Shown: piece after piece, positions 11,561-20,600 of the stretch
Layout: each line of letters begins with the position of its first letter
Position numbering within the stretch: the first letter of the stretch is position 1
NCBI GenBank assembly: GCA_949752745.1
Contig: OX457029.1
Location: forward strand, 47,050,228-47,114,227
Length of the DNA stretch: 64,000 bases
Origin: Protula sp. h YS-2021
Taxonomy: Eukaryota > Annelida > Polychaeta > Sabellida > Serpulidae
Direction: 5' to 3'
Translations under genes and position numbers: made by a program
The notes under the pieces: model-generated
Told to the model about the DNA's origin: nothing
Seen by the model: only the letters and a program-made list of their open reading frames with translations
The model's database searches: none

Positions 11561-11844
11561 TTCGTTTTAAAGCGGCTTCTGAGAAAAAGAGGAAATAATG
11601 AAAGGATTTTCGTTCTTTCAATTTGATTTTGTTTTAAAATTAAATCCCTTTGTTATTACGAGTGCACATCTTTTAATAACATACTTTAAATAACCATAAT
11701 AACTTGCTGGGCGTTGCCCATGTGCCCCCCCCCTGGATACTGGATATAGTACTGGATAAGCAGTAATATAGGGCTTGTCTGTTTATTACAATAGAAGTGC
11801 GTATTAGTATTTGTCCATTTTGTTTTAAAGCGGTCACTGATTAC

Positions 11845-11924
11845 TGACATGTTCTAACATAATCTAACCCGCTAAGGGTCGGTCGTGTCGTTCAACAAAT
11901 CATTTAACTAACTAACTAACTAAC
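11845..11924 (+). repeat. Dispersed intergenic element, copy 2
   Basis: Identical to copy 1, carried along by the 364-bp duplication. Confidence 0.9.
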
Positions 11925-12354
11925 TTCGTTTTAAAGCGGCTTCTGAGAAAAAGAGGAAATAATGAAAGGATTTTCGTTCTTTCAATTTGATTTTGTTTTA
12001 AAATTAAATCCCTTTGTTATTACGAGTGCACATCTTTTAATAACATACTTTAAATAACCATAATAACTTGCTGGGCGTTGCCCATGTGCCCCCCCCCCCC
12101 GCAGCAGGTGCACGTGAAGTGCCCGTCATGGCTGTGCGTCGCGACGCCTTCCGAAAATAATTATTCTTTTCTTTAGTAAGTGCATGGTGCTTACGAAACA
12201 TAGGTTAGGTCAACTGAAAAGAATCAAATTAACCAATTACGTCACCTCTGTATGATATAAGAAGTTCCTAAATCGCCGATGAGTGATTATTTAGTTGTGA
12301 TACCTCTGTACAAGTGGATCAATTTTCTACTCCATTCAAAAGCTGTCGTATAAT

Positions 12355-12678
12355 ATGGCATCGGAGAACATTGTGTTTAAAAAGAATAAAAGAGCGATGG
12401 AAGAGTTATTCAAAACAGTTTATTTGGATAATGCCTATTCCATGATGGAGGAAAAGGGAGATCCTGCTGATCAAATACAGGAATTAGATTGTATTTGGCA
12501 TTTTATTCACATAGGCATGGACATGGTTGAATTATATAAAGATTTTATTGATGTATGTAGTGATGAAGATTTGCCGTCAGATGACTTTAATTTCGATGCA
12601 GCGCATAAACTCACTGTAACTGAGTGGTCTGACGAGCTGAAACAGCGCCTTATAGATGTAATTAGTTGCCAAAAATAA
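12355..12678 (+). CDS. Small acidic protein of unknown function
   Basis: 107 aa, not recognised. It begins with a basic stretch (KKNKRA) and is otherwise acidic and probably helical, with an SDEDLPSDDFNFD segment near 88-93. No signal peptide or membrane segment. The ATG follows a plausible TATA box and leader. It lies alone between two repeat-rich gaps, a typical setting for small accessory genes. Confidence 0.7.
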   Translation: MASENIVFKKNKRAMEELFKTVYLDNAYSMMEEKGDPADQIQELDCIWHFIHIGMDMVELYKDFIDVCSDEDLPSDDFNFDAAHKLTVTEWSDELKQRLIDVISCQK

Positions 12679-13029
12679 GTAATAGTAAAGGTTAATGTTG
12701 GAGTATTGTGGCGATTTTAAAAATCGTAACTTATAAATAGTAGAAAGGCAATAACAGACACCCATCTTGCTCCTAGATGTTGGTTTAATATGTACTAAAA
12801 CATAAGGACAAAAGTTCTGTCCGGATAAGGAGCGGGGAGGGGGGGGGGAGAGACCGGCATATTTTGCAATGATGAGCACGTTTTAGAGTTTAAAAATGTT
12901 AAAAAAAAATAATATTTTGCTTTATTTTTAGACCAGAAAAATCAATTCTCTGGCTGAAAACAGTATCTTGGAATATGGGCAATGTTTATGTCTATATTAA
13001 GAATCACTCACTTTTAAAAAAGGCCTCAT
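12679..13029. other. Intergenic region with G-run
   Basis: AT-rich, with a G-rich run at about 12833-12851 and an A-run at 12901-12909. Nothing coding seen. Confidence 0.6.
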
Positions 13030-13629
13030 ATGCATTCGCTTACACGCAAGTGTAACATGGAAATTGAAATTGTTTGTGTGTGTGGTTGCAAGCAGACATT
13101 TCAAAGTTTAGGACTCTATTTGGGCCACAGATTTAAAAAAGAATCTACCAAGTGTATAAAATGTGACTCGAGTGAGGAGGGATTAAATAGTGAAGACATT
13201 AAAAAGTTGTTGGAGAATTCAAATTTTATCGAAATCAAGGAAGAAATTTACATAAATAACAGTTTAAGTTTTGCTCGTGCACTTGCAGTTGGTAAAAATG
13301 TGGCTGATAAGCACACTTTTTTATGGAAACTTATTAGTTCTCCCTGTTTACAAGAATGTTTTGCAGAGGAACTTTGCGAAGAAGCGGGCGTTGATATTGG
13401 AACTGATATAATAAATGCTGTGAAATTGTTTCAAAACGTGTTAAGTGATTATCAAATAATCTATGCCAAAAAGTCGTGTCAGCATAGAGTATTTGATATG
13501 ATTTATGCCGGGCCCGAGGCCAGCAAGAAGATATGTGTGTATGAGCAAGACGGCATGTTTCACGTAATAGGTGTGCATTCTTCACGTCTCACAAATTTAT
13601 TTTATTTTCTGAATGTTATACACGAATGA
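13030..13629 (+). CDS. Protein of unknown function with N-terminal zinc-finger-like motif
   Basis: 199 aa from the first ATG; a second in-frame ATG at 13057 (residue 10) is an equally good start. Near residues 15-44 there is a C-x-C-x3-F-x8-H-x8-C-x2-C pattern, close to a C2H2-type finger. The middle is helical. The C-terminus ends with a strand-rich segment KKICVYEQDGMFHVIGVHSS. No membrane segment. Function unknown; zinc binding is inferred from spacing only. Confidence 0.8.
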   Translation: MHSLTRKCNMEIEIVCVCGCKQTFQSLGLYLGHRFKKESTKCIKCDSSEEGLNSEDIKKLLENSNFIEIKEEIYINNSLSFARALAVGKNVADKHTFLWKLISSPCLQECFAEELCEEAGVDIGTDIINAVKLFQNVLSDYQIIYAKKSCQHRVFDMIYAGPEASKKICVYEQDGMFHVIGVHSSRLTNLFYFLNVIHE

Positions 13630-13955
13630 GCGACTTAACTTTATCAATTGAATTCAATGACGAGTCTGTAGAAAATTGGAATATATATATATATATATTT
13701 TTGCGTAACTGATGCTAATAAATTCGACATTTTATACAATAATGAATTACTGTCTGACTTTCAGTGGGTTAATACAAAATTACCGTATTGGTGTTTGTCC
13801 TTTTTTAATTGCTTCTAAGTTGCAAAGAAAATAAGAAATAATGGAAAAATATTTTCGTTGTTTCATTAAAATTTTTATTTATTCAGTGACTGCCATTACA
13901 GGTGCATATCTAGACTTTAAATAACCTCAACAAGATATTGTTGAAAAAGTAAATT

Positions 13956-14147
13956 CCAACAAGGTCCCAGGATTTTTAAAAGATATTAACATGTATTCCC
14001 ATGAGTAGATCACCATTAAGTCTAGTTTTTAGTACATTTAAGATTTTATCTTGTAATGAGTTTCAACCAATAAAAGTATAAATTTAACAAAATTACCAGG
14101 AATTACAGGTTGGCGGTGTCGTTAAACCAAAAAAATAACTAACTAAC
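13956..14147 (+). repeat. Longer dispersed repeat, copy A
   Basis: Starts CCAACAAGGTC, passes through AAAGATATTAAC and ATTTTATCTTGTA, and ends with the GGTTGGCGGTGTCGTTAAAC tail and AACT repeats. Recurs at 45532-45746, so the short tail element is the end of a longer unit. Confidence 0.8.
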
Positions 14148-14468
14148 CTTTAACTAAAACCCATTCCCACACCCTCATATGTATGACTGAAAAAAACTGA
14201 TGCGTCACTCACCCATTCACAGAGGGCTATAAATTCGAAGGATGTGCTAGACAATTAACCAATAAAGTATAAATTCAACAAAATTAACAGGAATGACACA
14301 ATATGACTGAAACGGGTTGGGGGAGTCATTAAACCAATAAAATAAGTAACTAACCTTTCACTAAAACCCATTCCCATACCCTCCTATGTACGACTGAAAA
14401 AAAAACAGATGCGCCATTAATTCATTCATAGAGGGCTATAAATTCGAAGGACATGCTAGACAAAGAAC
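14065..14468 (+). repeat. Imperfect tandem duplication of about 200 bp
   Basis: Two diverged copies (14065-14256, 14257-14468), each with an AACCAATAAA start, the GTCGTTAAAC/GTCATTAAAC tail, and a shared TATAAATTCGAAGGA segment. The second copy's tail element lies at 14291-14355. Confidence 0.8.
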
Positions 14469-14978
14469 ATAAATCATTTCAAGTATGCCATTACGGGTAT
14501 ACTTTTATTAAATTGAAGAGGGGAAAAAATGGCCCGAAGTCTATTTAGATGGGCACTAGGTTTCCATATAAATCTTATTTACGGTAATTGCGTCCTTCAG
14601 TTTGTCTCTTTGTTCTTTTGTTATTTTGAATTATTGCTTGACGTGTAGCCTTGGACGGTGACTAGTGCTCAGTTGAGCAAATTGCGTAATTAACCCCAAC
14701 TGATCTCTCAAATGTGCAATTACACTGTGTGTTTCATTATAAAATGAATGGGTAAAGGGGCGGCCTTGAACGCAGTGTAACGGGGGCACCATCTTATTTT
14801 ATGGTACTCGCGTCTTTCATGAAACATCTTTTATGGCTTTATTTTTTTTCCCCTAATAATTGTTCGAGGGTTAGTTTCACGCGGTTACCAACTTAGCAAA
14901 AAGTAAAATAAAAAGTTTTATTCGTACATTTGTCTCACAAGATTACATTGCGTATGTATGTATATAAATATATACAGG

Positions 14979-15593
14979 TTATATAAATTCACAAATGGTG
15001 CAGAAAAACTGAATGTCCACATATTCAGTAGGTGAAGAATTACGAGCGTTTGTATCATAAAGCTTTACACCAAAACTCGACACAAACTGTTTCATATATT
15101 CCATTAATTCTTCTCTATTTTCGAGGCGACTTTCCATTGTATGCTTTAAATCCATATATTGAGGTGTATTTACAGCTATTTTTAAACAGAATGGATAAAC
15201 TGTGCTTTTCTCAGTAACACAATATCTGTTTAAGCTTTTAGATATAGTATCTTCAATCTGAAGAATAAGCTTGCTGGGTAATTTCGGCAGTGTGTCTTCG
15301 TCTTTATATAAATTTAAATTCGAAACCACTACGGTTAATGATGTTGTCCGTATTCCGTGTAGTAGATTACAAGACACAGTATGCGCTGGGTTGGTGTATA
15401 TTTCGGTATTACGCTCTTTTTTATGAGTTTTTTTAGCTCTTGTTGATTTGCCCTTTTTCTTAATTTCTTTATTGAAAAGCGAGGAAAGATCCGTTTTTTT
15501 ATGTTGTTTTGTTAACGACCGCTTATTATTAACCGATATGTCACTATATTCGTCTTCGTCGGACTCAAATAGAAACTTGGTGCCTTCTGCCAT
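14979..15593 (-). CDS. Protein of unknown function with acidic/basic N-terminus
   Basis: 204 aa. Residues 1-20 are acidic (ESDEDEYSD), followed by a Lys-rich stretch to about 62 that looks like a nuclear or nucleic-acid-binding tail, then a globular C-terminal domain (about 65-204). Divergent from terminase exon 1, with a 125-bp shared promoter region rich in A/T runs. Its mRNA leader would be A-rich right before the ATG. Not recognised; position beside the terminase suggests a structural or packaging role, which is inference. Confidence 0.82.
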   Translation of the reverse strand: MAEGTKFLFESDEDEYSDISVNNKRSLTKQHKKTDLSSLFNKEIKKKGKSTRAKKTHKKERNTEIYTNPAHTVSCNLLHGIRTTSLTVVVSNLNLYKDEDTLPKLPSKLILQIEDTISKSLNRYCVTEKSTVYPFCLKIAVNTPQYMDLKHTMESRLENREELMEYMKQFVSSFGVKLYDTNARNSSPTEYVDIQFFCTICEFI

Positions 15594-15718
15594 TATTATT
15601 TTTTTTAATATTTATGATTTGCACTGATCTCGTAGATTTTGGCGTATTTTTTTTGAAACCATGCGTTTAGGAAGTTTATAATGTATTGAAATATTAAAAA
15701 AAAACCAAAAAAAACCTC

Positions 15719-16633
15719 ATGGATCCTTCCGAGTTCTCTATTATTAAAGAGTATATGTACATGACATACACTTTTAAATATGGTCTGGGATATCACGTTG
15801 AGAGTGACATTGCGCGTGCTCTAACATCGTACGTTCAAACATCAAGCAAAATATTCAGTAAAGAACTAAATAATATCAATAATTATGTTGATACACAGTG
15901 TTCATCTGCCGTGCCAACAAGACACACACCAAGTAACATACTTCAAAAAGACATGTATGATATTGAACAGTTCTTGATATCAGCACAACTGACACTTAAT
16001 ATTTCTCTTTGTTCGTCTTTAATTGCGACAATGCGCGGTGATAGGATTAACGCGAGATTTCAACAGCTTCCTTTTCAAAATCTGATGACCTATGACGTAG
16101 TGTCAACAATGCTTAATAGATCCGGCTTACGAGAATACAGAACCCCCATATTTATGATGTTGCGAAATGTTCTTGGGATTCGGTGGATGTCCTTCAGTCA
16201 TGTAGACAATCTTCAACGCATTTTAGACATCCCAGTTATTGGGTTTCATATTCGTAGAAGGATGGGAAAATCTGTGTCTGTTTATGCGTGTTTAGCGCGA
16301 GTGTTGTGCTTTTTTCCTTCTGCTGGCGTAAAAGCTTTATACACAGTTCATACAGCTTCCGCAGCTGCCGAATGTTTTGAAGAAGTGTTGTCCATTATTC
16401 CAAATTTAATAACAACGTTCAACAGCACGCAGCGTTCGGCGTTTGATACACGACGAAAATTAAGAGGACACCAATTAGATAATTCAGACTTTTACTATAT
16501 CGCTTCATTTACGTATACGAAGTTTATGAAAGAAATAGCTGTAAGTTTTAGTCAGACAGATAGTAGCGGAAAACAGGCGAACACAAAAACACTATACAAC
16601 ACTTTATTATGCAAAGGTTATACTGCAAAAAAC
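15719..16633 (+). CDS. Terminase ATPase/nuclease subunit, exon 1
   Basis: First 305 codons of the herpesvirus terminase large subunit (HSV UL15 / HCMV UL89 family), the motor that drives DNA into capsids in the nucleus. The adenine-binding and Walker A region is RRRMGKS at about 179-185 (K184, S185). The exon ends exactly in phase 0 at a strong donor, AAC|GTGAGT at 16634. Reading past the donor adds only a short Pro/Ser-rich tail before a stop, so the unspliced product would lack Walker B and the nuclease. The start follows an A-rich leader. Confidence 0.93.
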
Positions 16634-16692
16634 GTGAGTAGAAATTCTCTCCTCCCCCCCCCTTTTTCTTAAAGAAAACAAAAAGTATACCC

Positions 16693-18054
16693 TCAGTATG
16701 TCGTAAAGAATGTGGTATTTATTTGGTGAATAGCATCTAATACATGTCTTATAGACAGTATTTCTTTAAAGTCAGCGTCGCAGTATAAAGCAACACCTGT
16801 ATTTGTAGGAAACAAAAAATGACTAGCATATAAAATGCCCGTTTCTGTATTAAAATAACATAAAATAGGTGCATGATTCTTGTCATAAGTTTCAGAAATG
16901 AACTCTGATACTTTATCGCACATTTCCTCCTTCATCGTTGCATCCCATTGATGCCACTGTTTACACACGAGCGATCTCAAAATTGTTATATTTTGACTCA
17001 ATTGAATAAACGATGCTAGTGGAAAGTCAATGTTACCATAACCAACAGAGGTACCACAAATATCATCTTCACGTATCACAAAGAAAATCCAATTATCTTC
17101 TGTCTTCTCCTCACAATTTAAGTATTTCGAGACCTGCCATCTTTTCCGGGTATAATTGTTTACCCAAGGCGATAATGGGTTTTTGGTGCATACTGTTGCT
17201 TCTGGGTGCTTAGAGACGTGCAGGAGAAAGTTGTCATTGAAATCTAGATGATATATCTGTGACTGTAATTCGTCAACCACGATCGTATTCATTAATGCAC
17301 TTATCACACGATTACCTATATTATAATATACATCGTGATCTAACGTCAGCGTTCTGTCTACTTGTGGAAACGTTTTGCGATATGGATTGGAAGGTATTTC
17401 AGCACCGTGGTTCATGTTTTCTCTCAGCAACGATAAGTATTGCATGTTTGTGGTCGCCAGTAGTGATGGTAAATTCATCTGACTGTGTATAAACCTTAAG
17501 TGTTCTTCCGACGGTGGTATTAATAAATCATCGCAGGCCTTCCAGTGTGCAGCGTTGTACCAAAATAACCCATATGTGAAGGGACATGATTCATTTGCAA
17601 TGAATACGATTCTAGATGCTATATATTCATTTTCTATCATATTAACACCGTCTTCCTTCTTATCATTATGTTCCACACGTTTATCTGTTGATATACCATG
17701 ATCGCTGTTTGCAAAATCGCTGAGAAAGTTCAAAAATGCGTCGTCGTCTCTGTCCGTGTCTTCAGTATTCGTGTTGCCTTCAATTATTTCAGTAGGTACA
17801 TCTAAAGTTGTATTACGAGTATCATCTAGTGGATATGGAGTCAACGATTCTTCATTATATCGCATACATAGAGTATAGTTGTAACCAGATGATAAATCTG
17901 TGATTTGTATCCACGCCGTACGTCTGTCATTTTGCAACAGAATAGGTATAGCATAAAGATTATATCTGGGTATTTTAACAAGCTTGTTAACTACGAATTT
18001 ATCTGTTATTGATATAAGACGTTTACTTTTTTCGATTTTTGTTTCGTGGCTCAT
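16693..18054 (-). CDS. Protein nested in the terminase intron, unknown function
   Basis: 453 aa when started at the ATG at 18054, which overlaps the stop of the upstream leftward gene by 32 nt. An upstream in-frame ATG at 18168 would give 491 aa but a much larger overlap, so I prefer the inner start. An acidic Asp-rich loop lies near 105-125. The C-terminal part holds a strand-rich segment ILCYFNTETGILYASH. By position it corresponds to UL16/UL17 (HSV) or UL93/UL94 (HCMV), capsid-associated tegument or packaging proteins, but I see no sequence motif that settles identity. Confidence 0.85.
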   Translation of the reverse strand: MSHETKIEKSKRLISITDKFVVNKLVKIPRYNLYAIPILLQNDRRTAWIQITDLSSGYNYTLCMRYNEESLTPYPLDDTRNTTLDVPTEIIEGNTNTEDTDRDDDAFLNFLSDFANSDHGISTDKRVEHNDKKEDGVNMIENEYIASRIVFIANESCPFTYGLFWYNAAHWKACDDLLIPPSEEHLRFIHSQMNLPSLLATTNMQYLSLLRENMNHGAEIPSNPYRKTFPQVDRTLTLDHDVYYNIGNRVISALMNTIVVDELQSQIYHLDFNDNFLLHVSKHPEATVCTKNPLSPWVNNYTRKRWQVSKYLNCEEKTEDNWIFFVIREDDICGTSVGYGNIDFPLASFIQLSQNITILRSLVCKQWHQWDATMKEEMCDKVSEFISETYDKNHAPILCYFNTETGILYASHFLFPTNTGVALYCDADFKEILSIRHVLDAIHQINTTFFTTY

Positions 18055-18787
18055 TCTTACTATCAATTTCAAATGTTTCCATTCTCTTTCTTTTAGAGTT
18101 ACCAAAAGAATCGGTAAAACCGAATGCTCTTCTTGGTAGAGACATTTTTCTAGTGTCTGAAACTTCATTTACATTACACCGCTTATGTCGTGCTTGTGTG
18201 GGTGACTTTACAAGGTCCTCGGTGTTACATATTCTGTCGTTACTGATTAGCAATGCAGCTTTGGCCATAAAGTCATTAAAATAAGAAATTTTTTTATCAT
18301 TTATTTCGTGGTCTAAAGTGGTAAAAATCCAGTTAAATCTGAGCTCAGCTTTTGAATAAGAGATATGAGTAGAATAACGAGATATATCTCTTTCACAATA
18401 ATGTCGGAATAGCTGATATAATCTTTCTGTCATGCTTAAGAAGCGGTCACGCTGTATGGATGACGTCGAATTATTTACCACATCTTCCGCTACGTTAAAG
18501 AAATTATTTCTTGAAAATTTATGAGTAAAAATTCGTGTGCTGGTATTTTCTTTGGCGTTATTTACATCTTTCACGATAAAAGGAGGGAAAAACGTTGAAG
18601 AAATCATGCACCTGCTATTATTATCTAATATACAATCGTTAGCGTAATTACAGTGGTGTAAAACATTATGTGTATTGCATATAAAAATGTTAGATGCTTT
18701 CCGATCACCAAATAATAGTTTCTTTTTCATCTCGCTATTTGAGATTGGTGTAAATATACATCCTTCGGCTAAACACGCTTTCATCAT
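18023..18787 (-). CDS. Cys/His-motif protein nested in the terminase intron, possibly UL92-like
   Basis: 254 aa. Near the N-terminus there is a tight metal-binding-type cluster: C37-x2-H40-x3-H44-x-C46-x5-C52-x7-C60. The C-terminus is basic (KRKR, NKNRKK), fitting a nuclear protein. It is the gene nearest exon 2 inside the intron. In HCMV, UL91-UL94 sit antisense in the UL89 intron and UL92 is a small Cys/His protein needed for late transcription, so both motif type and location suggest a UL92-like protein. This is a hypothesis; similarity outside the cluster was not tested. Confidence 0.85.
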   Translation of the reverse strand: MMKACLAEGCIFTPISNSEMKKKLLFGDRKASNIFICNTHNVLHHCNYANDCILDNNSRCMISSTFFPPFIVKDVNNAKENTSTRIFTHKFSRNNFFNVAEDVVNNSTSSIQRDRFLSMTERLYQLFRHYCERDISRYSTHISYSKAELRFNWIFTTLDHEINDKKISYFNDFMAKAALLISNDRICNTEDLVKSPTQARHKRCNVNEVSDTRKMSLPRRAFGFTDSFGNSKRKRMETFEIDSKNEPRNKNRKK

Positions 18788-19054
18788 AATTGTAATTCAC
18801 TGAACTACTAACTACTTAAAAAGAAAACAAACACTACGAAAACATCACTTAACAGTAGGTATTAACTGCGACATTGTACTCCATTGTACCGGTTACCAGA
18901 ATTGCTAACAGAATGCAAACAAAAATCACCATTATAACTAATTAAATTGGTTTTTTTTTAAGAAGTAGGAAAAGCATGCATTTTTACCCCATCAGTATAC
19001 TTTCTTGTTTATCTTTATAAAAAAAGGTTTATATTTTTTTTTCTCCTATTGCAG

Positions 19055-20437
19055 TCACTCAGAGGAAAGACTCTCAATTTGATCTACGTAGACGAAAGCT
19101 CTTATATTCGACCAGATATTTATAACGAAATTCTTCCAATGATATCTACAGATAATGGTCACATGATATTGACTAGTTCTCACAATACTGGACAATCAAA
19201 ACGATCGTATTTAGATATGAAAATGCTGCGGAAACCGGAAATTTTTGTAAACAATGTGTCATTTGTATGTCCATGTCACACTCGCGCCGTGTGCGATCCC
19301 TCAATTACTCAAGTGTGTTGCCCTTGTAATATATTCCATAAACCGTTCCATATAACAGCTGACACGATGTCACGGCGCCTGGGGAATGCATTCTCGAAGT
19401 GGTCAGGAAAACAAGCAGCCGATGAAAATTCTTTAGAAGAAAAGACATCTATGCTATCTGAATTTGGAATAACGTTAACACCAACAGATGTAGATACACA
19501 CAGAGAAACATTAACGACAATTGAAGCTAATAACAGATTTGCATCTAAAGTTTTATCTGTAAACAATATATTAAATTCTCACTCCGATCTCACATTTGAT
19601 AAACATGTGGTGGTATACATAGATCCGGCTTCTTTACATGACGGTAGGTCTTCCCATGCCATGTGTTTCACCACATTTTGCACAAAGTCCGATTCAACTA
19701 TTTTTAACGTTATTCTCTGTGTTGAAGAGTTCACAACAGCCATGATAGACGATGAGAGCAAATGTGCTATGAATGCTTTGGCTTCGGTGTTTATTCAGGG
19801 TATTGTAAGTTTAACGCTGTTGTACAGCGGGTATTTTAAATATTTTATAGTTGCACCTGAAGCCAATTCAATCGACCTTGACGGTTTTTGGAGAAATTGT
19901 ATAGGGTTGGTAGACAAATATACCATAATCGGCACCAATAAGGTCAAAATTTATAGCACCACGATAGTGACATCAGTTGACAAGAAACGTCAAACAAAAA
20001 GGATGAAAGTAGAGGCATCCCGTATCGGATATTTACTAGACTCCAAAAAAACCGAACATATCTATAAATTCTTTTCGCAGCTTTACAATCCCCCCGTCTA
20101 TAAAAGTAAACAAAGTGTCATATGTTCAGACAGAATGTGGAGCCTATCTTTGGTGACGAAAAATATTTCTGTTCCTCTATATATAACTCAAGCACTACAA
20201 CAGCTTCGTGTTAAATCGAGTCGAAATCAATCAACGGGTAAAATCACATATAAAGTAAGTGGTAAAGGTTTCAAAGACAATGATTATATGCGAGACGACT
20301 TGGCGATTGCGGTCATTATGAGTGTTATTATTTGTACACAGTTAAGAACAAAAACATTTCCTAATGCAGATAATATGCTTTTGCTCAATACATTTGACAG
20401 AGATAGAGATGCGTTTGTATATATTACGTCAGAATAA
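19055..20437 (+). CDS. Terminase ATPase/nuclease subunit, exon 2
   Basis: Codes for residues 306-765 of the spliced protein. It opens with the Walker B strand LNLIYVDES (D318, E319), then the coupling motif ILTSSHNTG. A Cys/His cluster CPCHTRAVCDP...CCPC follows, as in other terminases. The RNase H-like nuclease domain shows its three acidic sites: D495 in YIDPA, E574 in APEAN and D719/D720 in RDDLAIA. All catalytic elements are intact. Reading upstream of 19055 in this frame gives no ATG, only a TTG inside the splice site. Confidence 0.95.
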   Translation, partial: SLRGKTLNLIYVDESSYIRPDIYNEILPMISTDNGHMILTSSHNTGQSKRSYLDMKMLRKPEIFVNNVSFVCPCHTRAVCDPSITQVCCPCNIFHKPFHITADTMSRRLGNAFSKWSGKQAADENSLEEKTSMLSEFGITLTPTDVDTHRETLTTIEANNRFASKVLSVNNILNSHSDLTFDKHVVVYIDPASLHDGRSSHAMCFTTFCTKSDSTIFNVILCVEEFTTAMIDDESKCAMNALASVFIQGIVSLTLLYSGYFKYFIVAPEANSIDLDGFWRNCIGLVDKYTIIGTNKVKIYSTTIVTSVDKKRQTKRMKVEASRIGYLLDSKKTEHIYKFFSQLYNPPVYKSKQSVICSDRMWSLSLVTKNISVPLYITQALQQLRVKSSRNQSTGKITYKVSGKGFKDNDYMRDDLAIAVIMSVIICTQLRTKTFPNADNMLLLNTFDRDRDAFVYITSE

Positions 20438-20600
20438 GTAATTAGAATAAACATCCATAATGGGGTTATGGGATTCAGGCGGTGGCTGTTGTGTGTGAGC
20501 ATTCATATTCCAAGCTATATGCTGTATGCTAATAAATTCAACATTTTTTTATGCAATACTCTCTAGGGACAGAATAAAATTAGTTCGTTGTTTTATGAGT

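Larger units (their letters stand above)
11384..12100. repeat. Tandem duplication, period 364 bp
   Basis: Copies at 11384-11733 and 11748-12100 appear identical apart from the length of the closing C-run (9 against 12). A 14-nt linker separates them. Each copy holds one CCGCTAAGGGTCGG element with its AACT tail. The lack of divergence points to recent duplication. Confidence 0.95.
11334..12354. other. Intergenic region, 1021 bp
   Basis: Holds the 364-bp tandem duplication, then a short GC-richer stretch (about 12101-12150) and the promoter region of the next gene. TATAAG at 12256-12261 lies 94 nt before the ATG. No coding potential seen. Confidence 0.7.
13630..14978. other. Repeat-rich intergenic region, 1349 bp
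   Basis: Contains an (AT)n tract at about 13680-13699, a roughly 190-bp dispersed repeat (13956-14147), an imperfect tandem duplication (14065-14256 and 14257-14468) and AT-rich unique sequence. Each tandem copy includes GAGGGCTATAAATTCGAAGG. No preserved ORF. The leftward gene at 14979 ends at its right edge. Confidence 0.75.
16634..19054 (+). other. Terminase intron containing two antisense genes
   Basis: Donor GTGAGT at 16634, acceptor tract TTTTTTTCTCCTATTGCAG ending at 19054, phase 0 on both sides, length 2421 nt. The exon 2 frame has no ATG near the acceptor, which also supports splicing. The intron encloses the leftward genes 16693-18054 and 18023-18787. Position between Walker A and Walker B matches the intron of UL15/UL89 family genes as I know them. 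Confidence 0.88.

Noticed and set aside
16634..16672. Unspliced end of terminase exon 1 as a separate 317-aa protein
   Set aside because: The frame past 16633 is a short low-complexity tail behind a perfect splice donor, and the needed Walker B lies in exon 2.
18055..18168. Longer start (18168) for the intron gene 16693-18054
   Set aside because: It would overlap the neighbouring gene by about 145 nt; the ATG at 18054 gives a short overlap usual in compact viral genomes.
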